DNA of 64,000 nucleotides from Natroniella sulfidigena (GCF_023223645.1 NZ_JALKBY010000010.1:53448-117447), one strand, 5' to 3'; shown: positions 51,297-61,547, numbered from the stretch's first letter. Translations and numbers: made by a program. The notes: generated from the sequence alone by a model not told the origin.

Positions 51297-51965
51297 CTAT
51301 TTTTCAGTAACATGAAACTGTCCATTAGTTTCTAAAGTAGCTAACAATACATCAGATGGATGATTAATATTATGTTCTCTTAATTTATTTAATAACCACT
51401 CTTCATTAAGTTCTACTTCTTCTAAGCTCTTATAATTAATCACTCCATCTGCAATTAATACTATTGGTAACCCTTCATATTTAGTATCTAAATCTAAATC
51501 TTCAGGAGTTACCATTCTCTTTTGAGATTTAGGAATAATGCTTAAGTCACCAGAAGTTTCTAAAATAGCAAATTCGACATCATTAATCCTAAAAATATCT
51601 TTTTGCCGCAACTGTGCTAACAAATCATGAATTGTATATCTTGATTTTTTTAATTCTTCTTTCATGATTTCTCCATTTTTGATTATAATATTAGGGGTTC
51701 CATTGACTGTCTTTCTAATAAATTCACTCTTTAATGATAAATAGGAAACAACAATCTCTATTCCTACCAAAGTTAAAAGTGGAATAACTCCATCCCATAA
51801 TGATGAGCCTCTATTTTCTATTACAATTACAGCTAATTCAGCTATCATAATGGAAACTACTAAATCAAAAGGTGATAATTCTCCAATCTCTCTTTTACCC
51901 ATCAATCTAATAGCAAATAAAGTCAAAAAATATATAAAGACTGTTCTTAAAAATAATTGAAACAT
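51297..51965 (-). CDS. DUF421 (YetF-type) membrane protein
   Basis: 222 aa. Three N-terminal hydrophobic segments with RLMGKREIGELSPFDLVVSIMIAELA, then a cytosolic DUF421 domain with IKNGEIMKEELKKSRYTIHDLLAQLRQKDI and FAILETSGDLSIIPKSQ. A second, similar ATLETNGQFHV lies at the C-terminus. Family function unknown; Bacillus relatives are spore-associated or linked to envelope stress. No close partner gene. Confidence 0.9.
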   Translation of the reverse strand: MFQLFLRTVFIYFLTLFAIRLMGKREIGELSPFDLVVSIMIAELAVIVIENRGSSLWDGVIPLLTLVGIEIVVSYLSLKSEFIRKTVNGTPNIIIKNGEIMKEELKKSRYTIHDLLAQLRQKDIFRINDVEFAILETSGDLSIIPKSQKRMVTPEDLDLDTKYEGLPIVLIADGVINYKSLEEVELNEEWLLNKLREHNINHPSDVLLATLETNGQFHVTEK

Positions 51966-52054
51966 TTTATCGCTCCCTAAAATAACTCTACCCTAATATT
52001 TTTTACAAATTGAACAATTTTATACACTGAAAATGTGAAATTGTTTTGCCATAA

Positions 52055-52082
52055 AAAAAACACTGGAAGACCAGTGTTTTTT
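52055..52082 (-). terminator. Terminator after glgP
   Basis: AAAAAACACTGG-AAGA-CCAGTGTTTTTT, perfect 12-bp stem overlapping the glgP stop. Confidence 0.88.
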
Positions 52083-54624
52083 AAAGCCATTTAATTAAAC
52101 CAAGTTCATGCTTTTGGGTTAATCTTTTATGGTTTGGAGTTATTCTAAATGTATAATTATAAGTTCCACTCTGGCATAATCTGACTTTAGCATTATAAAT
52201 ATAGATCCCATTTTTCCTTTCTTCCTTCAATTTCATAGGAATACTTTCTATTTTCTCATCATCTTTAGCAGTTGCTAGATAAACCTCAACTTTTACATCA
52301 GTTGGCTTTAAAGATCCTAATTTAACTTGAACACTCAAGTTAATATTTTCATTAATATTATAATTATGATCTGCTTGTTTTTGAACTGAAAGGTTTATTT
52401 CATGCCAATTATTTCTTAATTTAGCTTTCCATTCAGCTAATTCTTTAGCTTGTTGATAATCATGTTTCCATAACTCTTTACCGCGTTTTAATGCTGGAAT
52501 ATATAACCTTTCAGTATACTCTTCTACCATTCGATCTGTACTATATTCAGGGGCATTAGTAACCATTGCTTCTTTCATTCTTTTGATCCATCTTTCAGGA
52601 ATACCATCTTCATTATGATCATAATATAATGGAATTATCTCTTCTTCTAATATTTTATAAATAGAATTGCTGTCAATCAAATCTTGTTCTTGATTATTAC
52701 TATATTCAGATTTATGCCCAATCGCCCAGCCATTCTTACCATTATATCCTTCACACCACCATCCATCTAATACACTAAAATTAAGACCACCATTTGCTGC
52801 TGCTTTCTGACCACTAGTACCACTTGCTTCTAATGGTCTACGTGGATTATTCAGCCAGACATCAACCCCTTGAACTAAGTATCTCGCTAAATTCATATCA
52901 TAATCTTCTAAAATAATTACTTTGCCTTTGAAATCATCACTTTCTGCAATATCATGAATTTCTTTAATTAGTTCCTGTCCTGGAACATCAGCCGGATGAG
53001 CTTTCCCTGCAAAGATAATTTGCACTTCTTTTCCTTCTTGATTACAAATCTTTTTTAATCGCTCCAAATCACTAAAGATCAAGTTGGCCCTTTTATACGT
53101 AGCAAATCTACGTGCAAAACCGATAGTTAATTTATCTTTGTTTAATTTTATTTCATCTTCATCTTCCACAACTTCATACCTTCTTTTTCGTTCTAAATTA
53201 CTCTTATGAATATAATCAATCATCTTAACCTTTAAATCTTGATGGACTTGCCAAAATTTATTATCAGGAATCTCCTTAGCCTTCTTCCAAATTTCTGAAT
53301 GCTTAATTCTATTCTTCCAATCAATCGGTAAATAATGATCTAAGAGCTTCTTCCACTCAGGTGCTAACCAAGTCAATGTGTGGATTCCATTAGTAATATA
53401 CGTTATTGGATTTTCAGTCACTGGAACATTAGGCCATAATGACTCCCACATTTCACTAGCTACCTTCCCATGTAATCTACTAACTCCATTATTAAACCTA
53501 GCTAACTTTAAGGCTAGAACAGTCAAACCAAAATCTTCACACTTCTGATAATCTACACAACCTAATTGCATAAAATCTTCTTTACTAATCCCTAATTGAT
53601 TCCAGTACTTTGAAAAATACTTCTCTTTAAGTTCAAAAGGAAATGTTTCATTTCCAGCTGGAACCGGTGTATGTGTTGTAAAAACTGTATTTGATGCTAC
53701 TTTTTCCAAAGCTTGCTCAAAATTCAAACCTTTTTCATGAATTAATTCCCTTATTCTCTCTAGTCCTAAATAAGCAGAATGTCCTTCGTTCATATGCCAG
53801 ACAACGGGTTCATATCCCATTTTAGATAATGCCTTAACCCCACCAATACCTAAAATTATTTCTTGACAAATTCTTTTTTCTTGATCTCCTTCATATAATC
53901 TAGAAGTTATTTGGCGATCATGACCTTGATTAGCTTCCAAATCAGTATCCAATAAATAAACAGAAATTCGCCCTACCTTTACCTCCCATACTTTAGCATA
54001 AACTTTTCTGTCTAATAAATCTACTTCGATTAATAACTCCTCTCCAGCTTCATCTTTTACTGTAGTAATTGGCAACCTATTAAAATTCAAATTAGGATGT
54101 AATGCTTCTTGCCATCCTTTATTATTAATTTTTTGTCGGAAATAACCATGTCTATATAACAATCCAACCCCAATAAAAGGCAATCCCAAATCACTTGCAG
54201 ATTTACAATGATCACCAGCTAAAACACCTAATCCTCCAGAATAGATTGGTAATGACTCATGAAAACCAAATTCAGTTGAAAAATAAGCAATTACTTTTTG
54301 CTCATCATTGATCAGCGAAGAAAAATTACTATTAAACCATGTATCTTCTTCTTTTAAATAATTATCAAAGTTATTTATAACCTGTTTATAATTTCTAATA
54401 AACTCTTTTTTATTAGTTACTTCTTTTAAACGCTCATAATCAACTTTTGATAAAAATACAACTGGATTTTTATTGACCTCTTCCCATAATTTAGAGTCAA
54501 TAATTTTAAATAATTCTTCTGCTTCTGGATTCCAACACCACCACAGATTATAAGCTAGCCTTTTTAATCCTTGAATCTCAATTGGTATTTCTGGAGTAAT
54601 AGAAAAGCTACCATAAAATTTCAT
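52081..54624 (-). CDS. glgP: Alpha-glucan (glycogen) phosphorylase
   Basis: 847-aa GT35 enzyme of the archaeal/clostridial form with an N-terminal DUF3417 (LKRLAYNLWWCWNPEAEELF), releasing glucose-1-phosphate. Catalytic-site blocks include GGLGVLAGDHCKSASDLGLPFIG, WHMNEGHSAYLGLERI, FARRFATYKRANLI and the PLP-region EASGTSGQKAAANGGLN. The C-terminal 90 residues form a beta domain (SVQVKLGSLKPTDVKVEVYL). Last gene of the glgA, DUF4912, GH57, glgC, glgP run, with 142 bp between glgC and it. Confidence 0.96.
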   Translation of the reverse strand: MKFYGSFSITPEIPIEIQGLKRLAYNLWWCWNPEAEELFKIIDSKLWEEVNKNPVVFLSKVDYERLKEVTNKKEFIRNYKQVINNFDNYLKEEDTWFNSNFSSLINDEQKVIAYFSTEFGFHESLPIYSGGLGVLAGDHCKSASDLGLPFIGVGLLYRHGYFRQKINNKGWQEALHPNLNFNRLPITTVKDEAGEELLIEVDLLDRKVYAKVWEVKVGRISVYLLDTDLEANQGHDRQITSRLYEGDQEKRICQEIILGIGGVKALSKMGYEPVVWHMNEGHSAYLGLERIRELIHEKGLNFEQALEKVASNTVFTTHTPVPAGNETFPFELKEKYFSKYWNQLGISKEDFMQLGCVDYQKCEDFGLTVLALKLARFNNGVSRLHGKVASEMWESLWPNVPVTENPITYITNGIHTLTWLAPEWKKLLDHYLPIDWKNRIKHSEIWKKAKEIPDNKFWQVHQDLKVKMIDYIHKSNLERKRRYEVVEDEDEIKLNKDKLTIGFARRFATYKRANLIFSDLERLKKICNQEGKEVQIIFAGKAHPADVPGQELIKEIHDIAESDDFKGKVIILEDYDMNLARYLVQGVDVWLNNPRRPLEASGTSGQKAAANGGLNFSVLDGWWCEGYNGKNGWAIGHKSEYSNNQEQDLIDSNSIYKILEEEIIPLYYDHNEDGIPERWIKRMKEAMVTNAPEYSTDRMVEEYTERLYIPALKRGKELWKHDYQQAKELAEWKAKLRNNWHEINLSVQKQADHNYNINENINLSVQVKLGSLKPTDVKVEVYLATAKDDEKIESIPMKLKEERKNGIYIYNAKVRLCQSGTYNYTFRITPNHKRLTQKHELGLIKWL

Positions 54625-54766
54625 TATACCCCTCCATCTTATTAACTTAATTTTTATTCTTCTGTCTTAATTATTTTCTTTTTGCATTATTAATGATTAT
54701 TATAACCTATTAAAGTTCAGTCAATTCAAGAAAAGAATATAGTTTTAACTAAAAAACTTATAAAAG

Positions 54767-56020
54767 TTAGTAACGAGGTCTAATAGTACTACCGCTTGCT
54801 ACATTCTTACTGTTAAAATCACTCTTCTTGACATATGAAACAACCCTACAGTTACGACCAATTCTAACACCAGAAGGAATTTTAGCCCCTTTAGCTATCA
54901 CATTCAAGCCATTATTAAGCAACTCAGGTTTTTCAAAATTGGATGTTAAATCATCTCCAAATCCTATCTGAGATTTTTCTCCGACAGTAACATTTTTATC
55001 AATGATAGCTTGATCTATAATAGCATTTTTCTTAATTACAGTATCGTTAAAGATTATAGAATCTTTAACTACAGTTCCTTCTTCAACAACTACTCCCGGT
55101 GAAATAACAGAATTTTTTACTTCCCCTTTAACTATAGAACCATTTGATACTAAACTATTAATTGCTAAGCCATTTTTCCCAAATTTAACAGGAGGTTTCC
55201 CTTCACTCCTTGTATGAATTTTCCAATTTTCATCATATAGATTAATATTTTCATTAGAATTCAATAAGCCAAGATTTGTCTCCCAAAATGATTCTAAAGT
55301 ACCAACATCCTTCCAGTAACCTTCAAATTCATATAAATAAGCATCATCCTGCTCAATTATTTTAGGAATAATATGATGTCCAAAATCAGAACATTCCCGA
55401 CTACAATATTCTTTTAACTTTGAAATTAAGACATCAGTAGAAAAGACATAAATCCCCATTGAAGCTAAATTACTTGGGGGGTTATCTGGTTTTTCTTGAA
55501 AATCAATGATCTTCATCTCGGTATCTGGTTCTAAAATTCCAAAGCGATTTGCTTCCTCTATAGGAACCCTTTGGGCAGCAATAGTTAAATCAGCTTGCTT
55601 TTCTTCATGATAAGATATTAATTTATTATAATTCATTTTATAAACATGATCGCCTGATAAAATAATGACATAGTCTGGATTTTGATTCTTAATAAAATTA
55701 ATATTTCTAGAGACTGCGTGAGCAGTCCCCTCATACCAACCACCTTCTTTTCCTGTATATGGCTGTAATAGGGTTGCACCTCCAATCCTACGATCAAGAT
55801 CCCAAGGTTTTCCAATCCCAATATGATTATTTAATGACATCGGCAAATATTGTGTTAGAATTCCAATATTATAAATTTCAGAATTAACACAATTGCTTAA
55901 AGTAAAGTCTATGATTCTATATTTTCCAGCAAAAGGCACACTAGGCTTTGCTCTATGATCAGATAAAATATCAAGTCTTGTTCCCCTTCCGCCAGCTAAA
56001 ATTAATGCTAAAGTTTTCAT
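54767..56020 (-). CDS. glgC: Glucose-1-phosphate adenylyltransferase (copy 2)
   Basis: 417-aa second ADP-glucose pyrophosphorylase, inside the glycogen cluster. Same domain plan and motifs as copy 1 (LILAGGRGTRLDILSDHRAKPSVPFAGKY, GYWKDVGTLESFW, beta-helix EVKNSVISPGVVVEEGTVV). It differs from copy 1 mainly in surface-loop residues and the C-terminus (NSKNVASGSTIRPRY). Follows the GH57 gene by 49 bp, so likely co-transcribed. Two complete glgC-type genes, neither clearly GlgD, are unusual for a Firmicute. Confidence 0.95.
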   Translation of the reverse strand: MKTLALILAGGRGTRLDILSDHRAKPSVPFAGKYRIIDFTLSNCVNSEIYNIGILTQYLPMSLNNHIGIGKPWDLDRRIGGATLLQPYTGKEGGWYEGTAHAVSRNINFIKNQNPDYVIILSGDHVYKMNYNKLISYHEEKQADLTIAAQRVPIEEANRFGILEPDTEMKIIDFQEKPDNPPSNLASMGIYVFSTDVLISKLKEYCSRECSDFGHHIIPKIIEQDDAYLYEFEGYWKDVGTLESFWETNLGLLNSNENINLYDENWKIHTRSEGKPPVKFGKNGLAINSLVSNGSIVKGEVKNSVISPGVVVEEGTVVKDSIIFNDTVIKKNAIIDQAIIDKNVTVGEKSQIGFGDDLTSNFEKPELLNNGLNVIAKGAKIPSGVRIGRNCRVVSYVKKSDFNSKNVASGSTIRPRY

Positions 56021-56069
56021 TTCTACCCCTCCATCTATTTGTATAATTCCTTATAGATTTAAACAATTT

Positions 56070-57710
56070 TCAACTAAGAACCTCTATTTCTTCGCCTTGC
56101 CCCTTAATTTGAGGCATATACAACTCACTATATACTTTATAATTAATTTCAGGAAAGATATTATTATTATGTTCTAATTTATTTAACCATTCTTGATCAA
56201 TACTTTCACCTTTGATCTGATTAAATAAATCAAAAAAGTGATGTATATGAGCTTTAGTTCGATTTACAGCATATTCAACCATAGTACCAGTCTTCATAAT
56301 AAATGCCCAATCACTACTTTGAGCCAACAATAATTCTCGAGCCGCTTGATCAAGAGCTCTTGTAGTTAATTCATCTGGCTCATTAATTTCTGTAGCTAAC
56401 TCAATCATTTTTTCTGTAGCTTGATGTAAATGGCGATAAATCCAATCATTACTGCCATCTAACCAAACATCATTATATCCTTTCGCTCCCCAACTACACA
56501 TTGGAGGTTGACAAATCTGATTTTTAGGATATTTTTCTAAATAATCAATTGGCGAGATCAACTTTATACTATCTTGATCATAAGCAATCTTTCTGATTAA
56601 GAAATTTAAAAAGTTTGGCCCTTCGTACCACCAATGTCCAAATAACTCAGCATCATAAGGAGATACAATCAATGGTTTACGATCAATCAAACTACTTAAA
56701 TTCTCAATCTGCTTAATTCTATTATCCATAAAATTACCAGCATGAAGTGCTGCTTTTTCTCTAGCTACTTGATGATCATAAGGTTCTTTTTCACAATCTT
56801 CTCCTGTGATTTTATAATATTTCATACCTGTATCAATTCTAATCCCATCTTCATGAATATATGGTTGAATATAATCTAGTGGTAGTTCAAAACCAATATC
56901 ACGATAATACTCCCGATAATTATAATCACCAGGATACCCTTCTTGTGAGCTCCAAACTTGTTTAGAAGACTCCTGATCTCTTCCAAAAGCAGCCACTCCT
57001 GATTCGGTATAAATAGGAGCAAAAATTCCATATTTAGGTCGTGGTTCAGCATGTAAAATACCGTGTGTATCTACAATGAAAAATCTTAGATCATACTCTT
57101 TTAATATCTTTTCCACTCCTGGATAATAAGCACACTCCGGTAACCAAATACCTCTAGGTTTTCTTCCTAAATGCTTTTGATGGGTCTGTATTGCCACCTC
57201 TATTTGAGCTCTAACTGCCTCTGGATATTCTTGCATTAAAGGAAGGTACCCATGAGTCGCTCCACAAGTAATCAACTCTAAATAACCCAAATCTTGAAAC
57301 TTCTTAAAACCATTAACTAGATTTTTATTATATTGGCTAATAAAAATTTCTTTACTTTTTTCAAATTGATTTAAATACATCTTTGCAGTTCGATTAATTT
57401 TAGACTGATTAGCAGTTCGTTCTATTTCTTTATAAGCAAGTTCTATTGATTTATCAAGATAATTGATATAACGTTCTTGTAATAATGAATCGGTTAACAT
57501 CGAAATTAATGGGGGCGTTAAAGACATTGTTAATCTATAATCTACCCTGTCTCGATGTAAACCTTCAAAATGATTTAACAATGGAATATAAGTTTCTGTA
57601 ATTGCCTCAAATAACCACCTTTCTTCCAAAAAATCTTTTTCTTCAGGATGGCGTACAAAAGGCAAATGAGCATGTAAAACTAAAGATAAATAACCTTTCT
57701 CCTCCGACAT
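56070..57710 (-). CDS. GH57 alpha-amylase/branching enzyme (DUF1957)
   Basis: 546-aa glycoside hydrolase family 57 protein with a C-terminal DUF1957 domain, the type that acts as a 1,4-alpha-glucan branching enzyme in archaea and clostridia. Family blocks: LHAHLPFVRHPE at the N-terminus, GIWLPECAYYPGVEKIL with the nucleophile Glu, and SPYDAELFGHWWYEGPNFL with the acid Asp. The start is taken at the third in-frame start codon (57708-57710), 8 nt after GAGGAG. Gives branch points to the chain made by GlgA. No GH13 GlgB in the window. Confidence 0.92.
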   Translation of the reverse strand: MSEEKGYLSLVLHAHLPFVRHPEEKDFLEERWLFEAITETYIPLLNHFEGLHRDRVDYRLTMSLTPPLISMLTDSLLQERYINYLDKSIELAYKEIERTANQSKINRTAKMYLNQFEKSKEIFISQYNKNLVNGFKKFQDLGYLELITCGATHGYLPLMQEYPEAVRAQIEVAIQTHQKHLGRKPRGIWLPECAYYPGVEKILKEYDLRFFIVDTHGILHAEPRPKYGIFAPIYTESGVAAFGRDQESSKQVWSSQEGYPGDYNYREYYRDIGFELPLDYIQPYIHEDGIRIDTGMKYYKITGEDCEKEPYDHQVAREKAALHAGNFMDNRIKQIENLSSLIDRKPLIVSPYDAELFGHWWYEGPNFLNFLIRKIAYDQDSIKLISPIDYLEKYPKNQICQPPMCSWGAKGYNDVWLDGSNDWIYRHLHQATEKMIELATEINEPDELTTRALDQAARELLLAQSSDWAFIMKTGTMVEYAVNRTKAHIHHFFDLFNQIKGESIDQEWLNKLEHNNNIFPEINYKVYSELYMPQIKGQGEEIEVLS

Positions 57711-57761
57711 AGTCATCACTCCTCAAATTAATTATCTAGATTTATTAATCATGAATCTAAT

Positions 57762-58433
57762 TTATTCGATTATTTCTGAACTACCTTTTAATATTGAAAA
57801 AGAACTATATCCTTCCTCTAATCTTGATAAATTAAACACTCTCTCTTCTTTTTTGATAACTTCTGGAGAACTATATCCTCTTTCTGCTAACTCTTCTTTT
57901 CCAGAGAGGAGATAAATCTTCTCTAATTTATCTTCTACAATCATCCACTCTTCATCTAAGTTATCACTGACTGTATTACGAGGTGTTTTAATTGGATTAG
58001 ATTCAACTATAGGATGAAATTTTGTTTCATTATCAATGATTCCTAATTTAACTAGGTAGTTATGTCCAGGATTCAACTCATTAATATACCAGTCTCTATG
58101 CTCTAACGTAGTATTAATATCATACTCTTTACTAATTGTTAAATCGTACAACCTTAAAATCAGCGCTACCTGGGATAAGTCCTGATAACCTAATTTAGCT
58201 AAGATATGATTAGCCTGTTCAGTAGTAAATTCCCAATAAATATGAGCTGAAGTAGGGTTTTTAACCTGCATCACTATTTTATTTTCACCATACTCTTCTG
58301 CTAGTTGATATTGACTCCAAATATTACTTTCCTCAATCTCTTCAATTGACTCCTTTAAATTCCCACTAGAGCTTGTTAAGCATTCTTCTTGGTTCTGCAT
58401 TTTATCTAAATTTAATCCTTCCATTTTTGACAT
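57762..58433 (-). CDS. DUF4912 domain protein
   Basis: About 223 aa with a central DUF4912 domain (about 45-145: MQVKNPTSAHIYWEFTTEQA, LILRLYDLT, DWYINELNPGHNYLVKLGI), a beta-sandwich-like fold with conserved Trp/Tyr that may bind carbohydrate. Termini are polar and Glu/Ser-rich; the C-terminus repeats a RGYSSPEV / EGYSSFSI motif. It is common beside DUF1957 enzymes in glycogen clusters, as here (gap of 51 bp). Function undetermined; a glucan-binding or regulatory role is inference. Confidence 0.85.
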   Translation of the reverse strand: MSKMEGLNLDKMQNQEECLTSSSGNLKESIEEIEESNIWSQYQLAEEYGENKIVMQVKNPTSAHIYWEFTTEQANHILAKLGYQDLSQVALILRLYDLTISKEYDINTTLEHRDWYINELNPGHNYLVKLGIIDNETKFHPIVESNPIKTPRNTVSDNLDEEWMIVEDKLEKIYLLSGKEELAERGYSSPEVIKKEERVFNLSRLEEGYSSFSILKGSSEIIE

Positions 58434-58488
58434 TTCCAACTCCCTCCTTAAAATTAATTTCTCATTCCACTTATATTCTTAGTTCTAA

Positions 58489-59949
58489 TTAATCAAAATT
58501 AGAATCAGTTCCAACTAATTTATAATAAAGTTCCACATATTCTTGAGCTGAATTTTGCCAACTATAATCAGATCTCATTGCTCTTTTAACAAGCTTATTC
58601 CAAATTTTTGGCTGATGATAAATTAACATAGCTTGCCTAATGGTATATAATAAATCGTCAGCATCATAATTGCTAAAACTGAATCCATTACCCTCACCAG
58701 TAATTTCGTTATAAGACTGAATAGTATCATTTAAACCACCAGTTTCTCTTACAATTGGAATGGTACCATACCTTAAACTGAATAGTTGCCCTAAACCACA
58801 TGGTTCGTATTTTGAAGGCATTAAAAACATATCACTGCCTGCATAGATCTTTTGGGCTATTGCAACATCATATTTAATATTTGCTGCCATTTTATCAGGA
58901 AATTCTTGAGCTACTCTACTAAACATCTCTTCATACTTAGTTTGGCCAGTACCGAGCATTATGAATTGAAGTTCATTTTCTTGCAACAGATCATAAATTA
59001 TCTCTTCGATTAAATCAAGTCCTTTTTGATCAACCAACCTAGATACCAATCCAATCACTGGAATATCATCTCTAACTGGCAAATCCATCTCTTCTTGCAA
59101 CCTTTTTTTATTTTCATATTTACCATTTAAATTATCAACACTATAATTAACATAAATTCTTTGATCAGTTGCTGGATCATAAGTATCATAATCAATCCCA
59201 TTCACTATCCCATATAAATCATCACCATTCATTCGCATTACATAATCTAACCCTTCACCAAAATAATAAGTTTTAATCTCCTCAGCATAAGTTTTGCTGA
59301 CTGTAGTCACAATATCTGACATATTAATTCCCATTTTCATATAATTGACACAATTATCATGCTTTAGAACCCCTGAATCCCAATGCTTACTATCTAAGCA
59401 AAGTACATCACTTAAGATCTCTTTTCCAAAACGACCTTGATAACGCAAATTATGAATAGTATAGACTGTTTTAACATCTTTATAGAAATCATACAGTTGA
59501 TAATTATCCTTTAACATAATACTTAGTGGCCCTGTTTGCCAATCATTACAATGAATAATATCTGGTTTAAACCCAATCTTAGGTAACATCTCTAAAATAG
59601 CTCTACAAAAGTAAGTAAATTGAATATGCTGATCGGGATTTTCATAGAGAGATTCACGATCAAAATAGTTTTTATTATCTATGAAGTATGTAGTTACTCC
59701 ATTATTATTTAATTGATTAACTCCTACATAATTATCCCTCCAACCAACCTTAGTCCTAAAATGAAGTATATGTTCTAAATTTTCAAGATATTCATCAGAG
59801 ATTTGACTATACTCTGGCATAACTACTCTAATATCATGACCTAATTCTTTAATTGCCTGCGGTAAAGAACCTGCTACATCTGCTAAGCCACCCGTTTTAG
59901 CAAAAGGGTCTACTTCTGAAGATATAAATAATACCTTTAATTTTTTCAT
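58489..59949 (-). CDS. glgA: Glycogen synthase
   Basis: 486-aa GT5 ADP-glucose transferase elongating alpha-1,4-glucan. ADP-glucose binding motif KTGGLADVAGSLPQAI near the N-terminus, HNLRYQGRFG, the C-domain VSRLVDQKGLDLIEE and PSKYEPCGLGQLFSLRYGTIPIVRETGGL. Start at ATG 59947-59949, after GGGAGG; six upstream codons are not needed. First gene of the glycogen run that continues with DUF4912, GH57, glgC and glgP. Confidence 0.97.
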   Translation of the reverse strand: MKKLKVLFISSEVDPFAKTGGLADVAGSLPQAIKELGHDIRVVMPEYSQISDEYLENLEHILHFRTKVGWRDNYVGVNQLNNNGVTTYFIDNKNYFDRESLYENPDQHIQFTYFCRAILEMLPKIGFKPDIIHCNDWQTGPLSIMLKDNYQLYDFYKDVKTVYTIHNLRYQGRFGKEILSDVLCLDSKHWDSGVLKHDNCVNYMKMGINMSDIVTTVSKTYAEEIKTYYFGEGLDYVMRMNGDDLYGIVNGIDYDTYDPATDQRIYVNYSVDNLNGKYENKKRLQEEMDLPVRDDIPVIGLVSRLVDQKGLDLIEEIIYDLLQENELQFIMLGTGQTKYEEMFSRVAQEFPDKMAANIKYDVAIAQKIYAGSDMFLMPSKYEPCGLGQLFSLRYGTIPIVRETGGLNDTIQSYNEITGEGNGFSFSNYDADDLLYTIRQAMLIYHQPKIWNKLVKRAMRSDYSWQNSAQEYVELYYKLVGTDSNFD

Positions 59950-60124
59950 CCTACATATTCCTCCCAATTAATCTAGTTTAAAACTCTTACAATTGCTTAT
60001 TATGCCCCAATTATTTAATATTTTATTAAAAAAATTTAGGAATTTGTTCTTAGTTTATCTTTCTTGATCCATATGTAAATTCCTTCAAAAAATAGAATAA
60101 ATTTTATTTATTCTGTAAACAAAA

Positions 60125-60158
60125 AAGAACTAACTGGATAATTATCCGGTTAGTTCTT
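60125..60158 (-). terminator. Terminator after HEAT protein copy B
   Basis: AAGAACTAAC-GGATAATTATCC-GTTAGTTCTT, near-perfect 34-bp dyad overlapping the stop codon; T-run on the minus strand. Confidence 0.85.
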
Positions 60159-61341
60159 CTTGTTCTTCATCTTCTTGTTCTTGTTTTTGTTTGATTAATT
60201 TTAGTTTATTAGTTTCGTCATTATTAGAAGTTTGATAAATTTCTTTAGCAACTTTTAATAATTTCAATGAATCTAAGCCTCTTACTTTATTTATAACATC
60301 AGGCTTTAAATCATTGGTTTCAATTGCTAAAATCAGATACTTAATCCCTTCATCTCCTGATTTAAGTAAAGATTGACAGGCATTGTTTCTGACAATCCCA
60401 CTATCATCAGTCAACATTTTACATAAATAAGGAATAACCTCTTTTTGATCAAACTCCCCTAATAGTTTAGCTATTTGTGCTCTTACATTACAGTTATCAT
60501 CTTCAATTTTATGAAGTAATGCTTTAAATACCTTTTCATCCTCAAACTTTGCTAAACTCTTAGCTGCCATAACTCTAATTTGTGGATCAGGATGCTGATA
60601 TAGCAAGTTTATTAATGGATCAATAGCTTGCTTATCACCAATGTCCCCTAATATTTCTACAACCCAATTTAGATAGGACTTATCCCTTGATTTTAGTAAA
60701 GTTAATAGTTGTGATACACTAACAGAACCAAGCTCTAGAAAAGATTCTTTTAAAACATTTAAAGTTGCTAAGTCATCACAAGAATCTAAGTAGTTAATCA
60801 AAGTAGTAATTACTTTAGGGTTATCAAGTTTTGATAAGTTTTGAATCACTAAATTTCTAATTTCACTCTCCTCATCATATAAGAGAGGTATTAAATAATC
60901 AATAGCTTGAGTTGTTCCAATTTCTAATAAGACAAAAGCTGCTTTTTTTCTTCGTTCTACATCTTGAGCAAAAGTTTCTTCTAATAACTCTTTTAAAAAA
61001 GCATGATTGACAAAGTAGCTTTTTATCTGTCGATAAGAATTCTTTTTTAAATCTTTTTTACCTTTTAAGATTAACTCTTCTTTAAACTCAATATCTTCTA
61101 TTTGATCTAATTTATTCAATGCTTGTTTAAAGTCAGTTTCAATCAAATGAATTAAATTCTTATAATCTTTATCTATATCATTACTTTCTGTTGTTTTCTT
61201 CTTTTTTAATAATAAAAGCAAACTTATAATAATAACTATACCACCTGCAACTAACAGTAGGTAATTGTAATCTTCAGCCAATAATTGTAAATAAAAAGAA
61301 ATCTTAACCACCCCTTTCTGTTTATCATTATTTTTTATCAT
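60142..61341 (-). CDS. Membrane-anchored HEAT-repeat protein (copy B)
   Basis: 399 aa from the first ATG. One membrane helix (about 28-45, LLLVAGGIVIIISLLLLL), helical linker, then HEAT repeats (about 125-365; DEESEIRNLVIQNLSKLDNP, HPDPQIRVMAAKSLAKFEDE). It parallels copy A at 36947-38089 in order, lengths and several residue blocks (IGTTQAIDYLIPLLYDEESE against VGTSQTIDYCVTALYDQDSE). The first ATG has only a weak ribosome site; the AAAGGGGTGG stretch lies further in, before VKISFYL, so the real start may be about ten codons later at a GTG or a rarer codon. Confidence 0.8.
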   Translation of the reverse strand: MIKNNDKQKGVVKISFYLQLLAEDYNYLLLVAGGIVIIISLLLLLKKKKTTESNDIDKDYKNLIHLIETDFKQALNKLDQIEDIEFKEELILKGKKDLKKNSYRQIKSYFVNHAFLKELLEETFAQDVERRKKAAFVLLEIGTTQAIDYLIPLLYDEESEIRNLVIQNLSKLDNPKVITTLINYLDSCDDLATLNVLKESFLELGSVSVSQLLTLLKSRDKSYLNWVVEILGDIGDKQAIDPLINLLYQHPDPQIRVMAAKSLAKFEDEKVFKALLHKIEDDNCNVRAQIAKLLGEFDQKEVIPYLCKMLTDDSGIVRNNACQSLLKSGDEGIKYLILAIETNDLKPDVINKVRGLDSLKLLKVAKEIYQTSNNDETNKLKLIKQKQEQEDEEQEELTG

Positions 61342-61458
61342 CTAGTATATTATAACAATTCAAGGTTAACTATCTTTTTTCCTGTATATTTTTTTAATTA
61401 AATAAAAAAAATCCATTCTTAATGGAATGGAAGTAACTAATAACTATTATATTTTAAT

Positions 61459-61535
61459 TGGTAGCGGCGGAGGGACTTGAACCCCCGACTCTGCGGGTAT
61501 GAACCGCATGCTCTAGCCAGCTGAGCTACACCGCC
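61459..61535 (-). tRNA. tRNA-Met (CAT), elongator
   Basis: 77-nt cloverleaf beginning GGCGGTGTAGCTCAG, anticodon stem-loop GCGGTTCATACCCGC, TPsiC arm GGGGGTTCAAGTCCC, encoded CCA end. Very like the Bacillus elongator tRNA-Met. Confidence 0.97.
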
Positions 61536-61547
61536 ATATAAATTCAA

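Noticed and set aside
54767..56020. Calling the second adenylyltransferase GlgD
   Set aside because: It retains the GlgC catalytic and sugar-binding motifs and is very similar to the other copy.
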